Shown here one piece after another: positions 56,292 to 64,000 of a DNA stretch of 64,000 nucleotides (positions within the stretch are counted from its first letter, which is position 1; each line of letters begins with the position of its first letter). The stretch is from Chondrus crispus (taxonomy: Eukaryota; Rhodophyta; Florideophyceae; Gigartinales; Gigartinaceae), in NCBI RefSeq assembly GCF_000350225.1, contig NW_005178986.1, forward strand, positions 1 through 64,000, read 5' to 3'. Below the pieces are notes generated by a model. The model saw only the letters and a list, made by a program, of their open reading frames with translations. It was not told the DNA's origin and did no database searches. Made by a program: the position numbers and the translations under genes.

Positions 56292-59200
56292 AGGCGTCGA
56301 CGATCCTCCCCGTGCCAAGCCTCAATAAACAAGGCACCCCGTCGATCGCTTCGGTACGCGCGCAATCGCAGAGCCGAACGGACGAAGCGGCAATTTGCTT
56401 CTTCAAGAAGCAAAATTACAAGGTCACCGCAACGGTCGGACAACGACGCGCGATGATGCGCGCCATCACGCCGGTTCTAGATTCGGGCGCCGGCCCGAAT
56501 CTAATCCACCTACGCTGTGTGGCAGAACCGTGGCGCGCTGCCATCCAGTCCGCGCGGAGCCCGCCGCTTATCGACGCTTCGAGTAAGTCAATGAAGGCCC
56601 TCGGCGACCTCAAGCTGTACGTCCGGATTGGTGAGTTCGTCGCGCGCGTACGGTTCTTGGTCGTCACCAACCTTGCGGTGGACTGTATCCTCGGAACCAC
56701 GTTCCTGGATCGCCACGTAAAGGCGATCCTGCCACCGCAGAGGAAGGTGCTGTTCAATCATGCGCCGTCCGTAGCGCTGACGGAAGTCACAACCTCGAGG
56801 CACGACCGCAAGATGGCCTCGAGAGGACCGTCGCAGCAGCTCCGGCAGGAGGAAAATTCGGCCGACCGGAAGCGCGCGCAGTTCCCGACGAACGTACCAT
56901 CACGGAAAATTCGCGTGGTCAAGGGGGTGACGATACCGCCGATGATCCAAGCGACGGTACGCGTCGCAACACCGGTTGGGGGGCTTTGCTTCCTGCAAAA
57001 CCACCCCAAAACGGCGCATAAGAATTTATGCCTGATGGCCCAGGGGGTCATGGACCTCCTCCCGGGCGAGCTGTTTACGGTGCTCGTTAGCAACTTCGGA
57101 AACCGCGCGGTCGAAGTCCCCAAGCATACCGTTGTCGGTCTCGCGTTGACATCTCCCACACACATCCTGACTGTTGGCGTGTCGGCCTCCGGAGAGGCCG
57201 ACGCTAAGGAAGGGGAAGGGAACAAAACTAATTCCTCGACCGCTACGGATGAACAGGCGCGACGCGAACAACCAGTTACGGACGATGGCAGAAGACAATC
57301 CTCCACCGCTACGGAAGGATACGCGGGTCGCAAAGAACCCGCTACGGACGAAGGCAGGATTAATTCCCGACCCGCGGGGGAATGTGCGCGACGAGAAGTA
57401 CCCGTTACGGACGATGGCAGAATTAAATCCACCGCCGCTACGGGAGGAGGCGCGCGACGCGAAGAACCGGAAACAGACGACGCCTACAGTGGCAATCCCG
57501 CTAACGCGGATGAGCGGACCGATACGGACGCGGAGAAGGCCCGCTCGTGGGAAGAAGACGTCCATATTGGTGCAGAAGACAGTACCATCCGGTCGGAAAT
57601 TATGAACATGCTGTCCGAGTTCAAGGACATGTGGTCCGGCCACTTGGGTAAGATCGATGCTACGAAGCATCGCATCGAGCTGAAGCCCGGTGCGAAGCCG
57701 ATCTACCAAGCACCCTACCGAGCCGGACCCATCGCGCGCGAGAAGAAGAAGAAGGAAATCGACGGCATGCTGCGCGCGGGAGTCATCGAACCGACATCGG
57801 CCGAGTGGGCGAGCCCCGTGGTCTTCGTCCCTAAAAAGGACGGGACCATGCGGTTCTGCGTGGACTATCGCAAGCTAAACGCCGTTACGGTTCGCGACTC
57901 CTACCCACTACCGCGCATGGACGAATGTATCGACTCGCTCGGCGATGCCACTGTCTTTACCACGCTAGACTGTAATAGCGGGTATTGGCAGGTGGAGATC
58001 GCCGAGGAGGACCGCGATAAAACAACGTTCGCGTCGCATTCGGGCCTCTACCGCTTTCTACGCATGCCGCTCGGTCTCAAAAACGCGCCCGCGACATTTC
58101 AACGAGCGGTCGACATCATCCTGTCCCGCGTGAAATGGGAGACCGCGTTGGTCTACCTCGATGACGTCATTGTCTACTCGCGAACCGTTACGGAACATAT
58201 GGCACACGTGCGCGAGGTACTACGGCTTCTACATACCGCGGGCGTGTCGCTAAAATTGGCGAAGTGCGTGTTTTTCGACACCTCCGTAACCTATCTCGGG
58301 CACGTCATTCGTCCGGGACGGTTGGAGGTGGAGCGACGCAACGTCATCGCGATCGAGCGCGCGCGCGCGCCTACGAACCAAATGGAACTGCGATCCTTTC
58401 TCGGGATGTGCAACGTTTACCGACGGTTTGTGCAAGGATTCGCGAAGATCGCCGCGCCGCTGAATAAGAAGACCGGCAAGAATCAGCCCTACGAGTTCGA
58501 GATCTTAACCGATGCGGAACACGGGGCGTTTGAGGAATTGAAGCGGCACCTCGTGTCGCCGCCAATCCTCGCGCTGCCCCGCTACGGACGGAATTATACG
58601 CTGGACACCGACGCGTGCGGACACCAAGTGGGTTGCGCCCTTCTACAGGAGCAACCCGATGGAGGTACCCGACCGATCGGATATTGGAGCCGCGCGTTGA
58701 CCGATGCGGAGCGCAATTATACGACTACCGAAAAGGAATGCTTGGCCGTAGTGTGGAGCATCCTCACCCTACGGCCGTACCAATACGGAAGCGCGTTCAA
58801 CCTCCGCACAGATCACGAGGCCCTACGCTGGGTCCTCAATTTAGCGGTCAGTTCCGGTCGGCTCGCTCGCTGGCGCCTGCGCTTGGCGGAGTACGACTAC
58901 GAGGTACGGTACCGCCCAGGCGTCAAGCACTAACTCGCGGACGGGGTATCGCGCTTACGTACCGATGGAGGACACACCGAACCGGTCGATTATGAGGTCC
59001 CGTGCTTCGCGGTCCAGTACGATGAGGGCAGCGAGGCCCTCCTGGACAATGTGGACTGGGACCCGCCGCAAGACCGCCCGGACGGTTGTCACGCGCTCGC
59101 GATAACTCCCGAGGAACGCGACGCTGCGTCCATCTCGGTTGAGGAATTTCTACCCGAACAAGCTGAGGACGCCTTCTGTCGCTTCGCCGCGGAAACCGTC

Positions 59201-60655
59201 GGGACGCCGAACTCGAAGTTCGACATCGACCGTTACGGATTTCTCGTGAGGAAGTCCTCGCTGGACGGGACCCTGCAGCGCGTGCTACCGGCTCGGTTGC
59301 GCCCCCGGGTACTGTACCTGGCACACCATCCGAGGTTGGCAGATCACCTGGGAGCGACGCGTATGTACTACACCCTTCGCAGGGAGTACTACTGGCTACA
59401 CATGGCCAGCGACGCGTTTTCGACCGTACGGAACTGCACCTCGTGTGCTGCGACCCGCGGGACGCTTGTCAAGAACCAAAAGGATCTCAAGCTGTTCCCC
59501 GCGGCGGACCCCTTGGAGTTTGTCGCGATGGACCTCGTGGGGCCCCTGCCCAAGACCGCGCACGGAAACCAACACGTGTTGGTAATTACCGACCGGTTCT
59601 CCAAGCTAACGCGCAGTATCCCGCTCCGGACCACAACCGCTTCGGTCGTCGCAAACGCGTTTTTAGACAACTGGGTCTACGTTTACGGAGCGCCGCGCTA
59701 CGTACTAACCGACAATGGCCCCCAGTTCGCTGCAAAGTTCTTCGACGCGGTATGCGCCCTTCTGGGGGTGCGGCATTATCTCACGACAGCCTACCACCCC
59801 CAGTCGAATGGGCACACCGAACGGTTCAATCGCACGCTGGTGCAACGACTCCGGCACTACGTGGAGGAGCACCAGCGCGATTGGGACGACTACGTGCAGC
59901 CGCTGACCTTCGCGTACAATACGCAGGTCCACCGGTCGACGGAGACGACTGCGTTCGACCTGGTGTTAACCCGGCCACCGTCCGGTTTAACCCTCCCCGG
60001 TACTGTGCCGCAGGACGCCGGGACCCATCGAGAGGACCTGCGGACCCCGGTGCAGTACAAGCGCGCTACGCTGCGCAAGCTTCGCGACGCTCTCGACCGC
60101 GCTCGGACGAAATTAACCGCATCGCAAAAGCGGTACAAGGACGATTTTGACAAGAAGGTCCGCTTCCGTCCGGTCGTTGTGGCGGGCGATTTTGTCTACG
60201 TTGATCGCCAGCCCCGCTCGTTGACAAGCGTCGAGCGACGCACGCGTGCGCAAGGTACGACCGGAACGGACGAGCTCTCTGTCAAACTTCTACCAAAGAC
60301 AGAGGGGCCGTTTCGCGTGCGCTACGCTACGGACACCACGGTCCTCATCGAGCAGGACGGTGTGGAGAACCGCGTGAGCATCGACCGCGTCACGAAAATG
60401 CCGCGCGGGCCGGGGGACACTGTCACCTCGGCCATTCCATCCGCATCGGACGCACAAGCCACAACGCCCCGCGCGGAATACGTCGTTGACCGCATCGTCG
60501 GACACCGTATGACCCGCGGCGGCATCGAGTACAAGGTCCGGTGGTACGGGTACGCCGCTTCCGACGATACCTACGAGCCCTCCGAGGGGCTCCCGCAACC
60601 TTTCATCGACCGATATTGGCGTACGCGCCAAGGACGGACAAGCGCGCTCGCGTAG
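56144..60655 (+). pseudogene. pol: Pol of D2: protease, RT, RNase H, integrase, chromodomain; one stop
   Basis: The frame opens at 56144 inside gag, in the -1 frame relative to gag, so a -1 programmed frameshift is likely; there is no good ATG at the start. Protease VLDSGAGPNLIH (about 56472), RT with YLDDVIVY (about 58155), RNase H (TDHEALRWVL, about 58810), integrase finger and D-D-E (AMDLVGPL, TDNGPQF, SNGHTERFNRT), chromodomain (YVVDRIVGHRMTRGGIEYKV, about 60480-60545). The only lesion is TAA at 58931-58933 (KH-stop-LADGVSRL; CAA to TAA would explain it), between RNase H and integrase. A 130-residue charged linker with repeated RREEP/TDDGR units precedes the RT. Confidence 0.92.
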
Positions 60656-60831
60656 CGCTCCTTCCGGCCTCGCAGGGCCGAACCGTCAGGACAACCTCGC
60701 TCGCGCGCGTCGTGCACTGCCGCCCGTGCGCGCCAAAAGGAAAAGGCAAGAAACACTGCTAATCGGCTCTGTTTACTGTGGGCGAAGCCCCTAATGGGCT
60801 ACGCGAAAGGGGGCGACCAACGGGTCGGGGC

Positions 60832-62112
60832 TCAAGAACGACGCGTGCGCTTAGCCGGCGGAGCGGCCGCGGCATCTTCGGGCGCGGGGCGCGAGGCCCC
60901 AACCGTAGCGGCAGGCATCGGCGGCGCCGCGAGACGTTGGCTGACGACCGCGAGGATGTCCTGCACGCCGCGGAGCTTCTCGTGATGCTCGACGCGCTCA
61001 TGCTGCGCCGCGGTGGAGGCCTCTCGGAGCGCCGCGACGGTCGTCTCCAACTGCTTGACTTGGTGCATCCATTCGCGCGCCTGCAGCAGCGCCTGCTCAA
61101 CCGACGAAGGAACTGTTGCCCCCTCGAAGGAGCAAGCGTACTGTAGGGCAGTGAACGCGGGCTCCTCACGGAGGCGCTTCGGGGAAGACCAGCCGGACGG
61201 TTGCAGAGCGGAAGGAGGCGGCATCGGAACGGGACGATGATCGCCTTCGGTACCGGTCACCACGCTGATGTGTGGGGGGCTTGAGGTGGGGGCCGAAATT
61301 CCCACGATACTGGGGGGTTCTCTTAACCCCTTCGGTGAGTCGCTCTGGATCGAGGCCAAGCGAGCGGATCCGCCGCGGGCCGGTACGGCGGTCTCGACGA
61401 CGCTTCTCACCGCACCGGTTCCCGCATCGCGCGGCCGCGAGACATCGGCATCGGCAAGCAAGCCGCCCGTGTCACCCGCGTCGACCGTGTCGACTGCGCC
61501 GTCCACGTCGACCGCGACGGTCGGGTCCGATGGGCCGGGGGCCGCGCTGACACCATCGGCACCGGTCTCGGCCTCGGCCCCGGAGGGCATCGGTAGGGTA
61601 CACCGCTGGTTCCAGCTGAACCACACGAAGTCCGGCCGGCCGCTCCAATCCATACCCTCGGTGAAGGCCAACAGCTGCGTCGCGTACGTCGCGTCAAACG
61701 CCGTACCCTCGAGGATCTCCGCGATACCGACCGAGCGGATTAAATCGATGAGCCCCGCCGAGAGGCGGAAGAGCAGGCCGCGCTCACCGAACGGTTCCAC
61801 GCGCCGCGCGATCAGCCGCGGGTCGGGACACTTCGTGAAGAACAGCAGTCCCTCGCGAGCGGCGTGTAAGAAGCGCAGGAAGGCCAAGACTGTCGGGCAC
61901 TGGGGCCGCGGTGTATAACCCCAGGGCAGAGCACGCGTGTTCGGAACGCGGGTTGTACGGGAGACCACCCGGTGATAACCGGCAACGGGGTCCGGGCGCA
62001 ATCTGCGCAGTAGGTAGCAAAAAGGAGGGTTAGAACAGGGGATAGCCCAGAGGGGGCGGAGCGGTAGGGACGTCTCGCGCGGTAGAGCGGTTAGTATCCT
62101 CGGTAGCAGCAC
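60832..62112 (-). CDS. Antisense accessory gene of D2, C-terminal half
   Basis: 426-residue minus-strand ORF beginning 177 bp past pol. FGERGLLFRLSAGLIDLI (about 61735-61790) and PDFVWFSW (about 61615-61640) match LGERRAFLVSDGVLNALR and ALFVVWEDF of the C antisense protein in the same order. A Ser/Pro/Asp-rich linker follows, then a heptad-rich coiled coil (ALLQAREWMHQVKQLETTVA onward, about 60950-61100) and a basic end PPAKRTRRS that could be a nuclear localisation signal. The ATG at 62112 may not be the real start; see the N-terminal half at 62513-64000. Function unknown. Confidence 0.7.
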   Translation of the reverse strand: MLLPRILTALPRETSLPLRPLWAIPCSNPPFCYLLRRLRPDPVAGYHRVVSRTTRVPNTRALPWGYTPRPQCPTVLAFLRFLHAAREGLLFFTKCPDPRLIARRVEPFGERGLLFRLSAGLIDLIRSVGIAEILEGTAFDATYATQLLAFTEGMDWSGRPDFVWFSWNQRCTLPMPSGAEAETGADGVSAAPGPSDPTVAVDVDGAVDTVDAGDTGGLLADADVSRPRDAGTGAVRSVVETAVPARGGSARLASIQSDSPKGLREPPSIVGISAPTSSPPHISVVTGTEGDHRPVPMPPPSALQPSGWSSPKRLREEPAFTALQYACSFEGATVPSSVEQALLQAREWMHQVKQLETTVAALREASTAAQHERVEHHEKLRGVQDILAVVSQRLAAPPMPAATVGASRPAPEDAAAAPPAKRTRRS

Positions 62113-62512
62113 GCGCGGTAGAGCGGTTGGGATTCGCGGTCGTAGATGGGCTCGCGTAGTGTAGCACGGCTTGTGCTATACTGGCGCGAGGCTACTACCG
62201 AGATTCCAGAAGCTTACGAAAAGAACCTTAGGCTTCGTGCCTTCTTTACTTAGGGTCGAACGTCGACTATATAGTAGTCGACGTCGTAATAATAATAATT
62301 AATAATAATTGATTAATAACAATTAATTAATAATTAATTAAAACACGGTAATAAATACTGGCGTACTAGCATAGACGCTATACAGTACGCAATACCCCCC
62401 TGTATAGGGTTATGATACCGGCTCACACGTGGGGATCGACACGCCTAGACGTGGAGTGACAGACTGTCCGTACTTCGACAGGGCTTACACCCGGCCATGC
62501 CTGGGTGGGTAG
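62113..62512. other. AT-rich spacer between the two halves of the D2 antisense gene
   Basis: Contains TTAAT-type simple sequence at 62288-62342 and a CTATATAG word at 62269. It may be an intron or a decayed stretch; C and E antisense proteins run continuously across the corresponding point apart from indels. Confidence 0.45.
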
Positions 62513-64000
62513 TTACACGATTACACGTGGTACAGGTACACGAATATCCGTGGTGTACACGTGGGAGGCGCGCCCGTGAGGGTGGCATCCCGCGTATGCC
62601 TCGCGAATGAGGGAGGCGTACCAGTGCACTACAAAGACCGCCCATTCGGAAAGCATGATCGCGTGCACCAAGACGCGCGTTCGCTCCGTTTCCGCGGAAT
62701 CCGATCGGCCGAGCGGCAACCAATGCGCCGCCACGTACGCCATGACGCTCGGCGTCGGTACGCACAGGTACTCCGGTGCCTCGAACGTCGACCAGTTCGG
62801 CGGGAGCGCGGGGTACAGGCCGCGCCGCGCGGCGCTGGGCACCGATAAAAACTCGGTGCTGTGCCACATGTGGAAGAAATCGTCCACCCGGCTCCAGCGC
62901 AGCCGACTCTCGCGCGCTGCGTCCTCACCCCACCGCGCTCGGTTTGCAACGCTGTACCAGCTGTCGAAAGGCCGCGGAAAGGCCACCAAGCGGACGTCGG
63001 GCGCGAGGCCCTCGTAGCGGCGATACCGACCGAAGAGGTTCAGCAGCGAGATGTGGTACTTTTCCTCGCCCTCGCAGCGGACATAGAGCAATTCACTGCC
63101 CGCCGCGGCCGGCGTCCGACACGGAGCGTGACGCCATCGCGCCTTCCACGCGCCGGCGCGGTTCTCTTGCGCCACGACACCGCGTCCGGACGGAGTCTTG
63201 ATCGCACGCACCATCGGAATGGCCGCGAACCTCGCCGCGTCCAGCAAGTTCCGCTGAACATATTCCTCGACGGTAATCGGAGGCTTGCGGCCCGCGGCGC
63301 GTTGACGTGCGCGCCGGCGGCGGTGGTCCATCGAGGACCCGGGCCACAGCGACCGTACGGAGCCGACGCCGCTGCGCAGCCAGCCCGGGGTACTCGGGGC
63401 GGTGAATACCCGCCCCAGCGACGTTGTCGCTCCCCGTCCGGCCGGCGCAAGCGCTACGCTACTCGACGGCGCCGGCGCCGCGTACGGCGCCTCGGAAGCG
63501 GCCCTTGTGAGCGCCGTGCCCGCAGCGGGCAGCGGCGACATGGGAGGCGGCGGCAGCTCCACGGGGAGCCCGGGGTCCGCCTCGACCATTCTTGGAGCCA
63601 CGCCCGCGAGGGGCAGCGGCGAGGACTGTGTTGCTTGGGCGCCCAGCCGTGGCGAACCGACCGGTACGGGCGAATCAATTGGCGCTTGCGCGGGCCCCGC
63701 CACTCCAGTGGACGGTTGTAGGCCGTCGCGAAGGCGTCGCCGCGGTTGGAAGGTGGGACCGACCGGCGCCGCTGCCGGAGCCCGAGGCGGGCTCAACGCC
63801 TGCCTGTACGCGCGCACAGCAGAAGTGTCGCGATGACCGTCCATGGGTTGGTTGAAGAGCCGCTGTAGGGGGATGTCGTCGTCGCTGTCGGAGGAGGTCT
63901 CTGAGTTCGCAGGGGAGTGTTGGGGAAGAATTGGGGGGTCAGTGTGGATCGCGTGGGGAGGACCGGAAGACGCGCTCTCCGAATCGGATGAACCCGCGTC
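62513..64000 (-). CDS. Antisense accessory gene of D2, N-terminal half (start outside window)
   Basis: An ATG lies at 63844, but the frame is open to the window edge with an acidic Ser/Asp-rich stretch (ANSETSSDSDDDIPLQRL), so the real start may lie further right. A Pro/Ala-rich leader is followed by a basic patch (DHRRRRARQRAAGRK, about 63320) and PITVEEYVQRNLLDAAR (about 63230-63280), the first block shared with C, E and perhaps A. Then come SELLYVRCEGEEKYHISLL and LPPNWSTFEAPEYLCVPTPS, the latter matching LPPVVWQSMPPAGVPVLCPL of C. The ORF ends at 62513 without the coiled coil, which is in the next ORF. Confidence 0.7.
   Translation of the reverse strand, partial: DAGSSDSESASSGPPHAIHTDPPILPQHSPANSETSSDSDDDIPLQRLFNQPMDGHRDTSAVRAYRQALSPPRAPAAAPVGPTFQPRRRLRDGLQPSTGVAGPAQAPIDSPVPVGSPRLGAQATQSSPLPLAGVAPRMVEADPGLPVELPPPPMSPLPAAGTALTRAASEAPYAAPAPSSSVALAPAGRGATTSLGRVFTAPSTPGWLRSGVGSVRSLWPGSSMDHRRRRARQRAAGRKPPITVEEYVQRNLLDAARFAAIPMVRAIKTPSGRGVVAQENRAGAWKARWRHAPCRTPAAAGSELLYVRCEGEEKYHISLLNLFGRYRRYEGLAPDVRLVAFPRPFDSWYSVANRARWGEDAARESRLRWSRVDDFFHMWHSTEFLSVPSAARRGLYPALPPNWSTFEAPEYLCVPTPSVMAYVAAHWLPLGRSDSAETERTRVLVHAIMLSEWAVFVVHWYASLIREAYAGCHPHGRASHVYTTDIRVPVPRVIV

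Larger units (their letters stand above)
53007..64000 (+). mobile_element. Ty3/gypsy chromovirus D2 (family D), 5' LTR through antisense gene; 3' end beyond window
   Basis: Plus-strand: LTR 53007-53677, PBS 53681-53694, gag 53807-56291, pol to 60655, antisense accessory gene 60832 to past 64000. Left target flank CATAT (53002-53006); the matching copy should lie after the 3' LTR outside the window. It is the least damaged pol in the window and a good candidate for the type of element that supplied proteins to D1. Confidence 0.93.

Noticed and set aside
1..64000. tRNA, rRNA, riboswitch and CRISPR features
   Set aside because: No cloverleaf with a T-loop GTTCRANYC in context, no rRNA core sequence, and no regularly spaced identical repeats with unique spacers were found; repeats present are minisatellites, LTRs and palindromes.

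Overview
Host and setting. The window is eukaryotic and almost certainly fungal: intron-poor LTR retrotransposons of the Ty3/gypsy chromovirus type (integrase followed by a chromodomain), a RecQ-type helicase with an extra cysteine-rich tail of the kind often found near fungal chromosome ends, a decayed Ty1/copia end, and no bacterial operons or RNA genes. A basidiomycete-like host is my guess, not shown by the sequence. Roughly 52 of the 64 kb is retrotransposon; the only non-transposon coding candidates are the helicase (left edge), a membrane protein at 48.9-50.8 kb and a cysteine-rich ORF at 52.2-53.0 kb.

Layout (element names are mine). 1-2.1 kb: 3' part of the helicase gene. 2.4-2.9 kb: 26-bp minisatellite. 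3.0-3.6 kb: non-coding DNA with repeated CGTATCGT motifs in both orientations. 3.6-34.9 kb: a minus-strand nested tandem array. Family C was interrupted inside pol by a family A element (5-bp target duplication GTGCA), and the nested block then occurs twice, joined through one shared C LTR (15648-16413). Copy 1 = A1 (left end lost) + LTR + C RT/protease/gag. Copy 2 = C antisense gene + C integrase + A LTR + A2, ending in a deletion that fuses A2 gag to the middle of a C LTR (34445). 34.9-45.3 kb: plus-strand family E 3' end, whose LTR is split by D1 (38042-44986, perfect TSD GACGA), a recent, internally deleted minus-strand element. 45.3-46.7 kb: degraded Ty1/copia 3' end. 46.5-53.0 kb: mostly single-copy DNA with several striking palindromes and two hypothetical genes. 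53.0-64.0 kb: D2, a plus-strand, nearly full-coding relative of D1 running off the window.

Most interesting content. In all families the segment between the end of pol and the 3' LTR carries a long gene on the OPPOSITE strand (C 16903-19139; D2 60832-64000; E about 35.2-36.2 kb; A 22529-23479; D1 remnant 38.8-39.4 kb). The C, D and E antisense proteins can be aligned by eye over several blocks although surrounding DNA differs, and C and D end in a coiled coil. This looks like a conserved antisense accessory gene of fungal chromoviruses that I do not recognise.

State of the elements. Most gag/pol genes are closed by isolated stop codons, many explicable as CGA to TGA, which suggests CpG deamination or a RIP-like process. 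D2 has only two 1-base losses in gag and one stop in pol; D1 looks like a non-autonomous passenger that moved recently, since its two LTRs differ at one site in 675.
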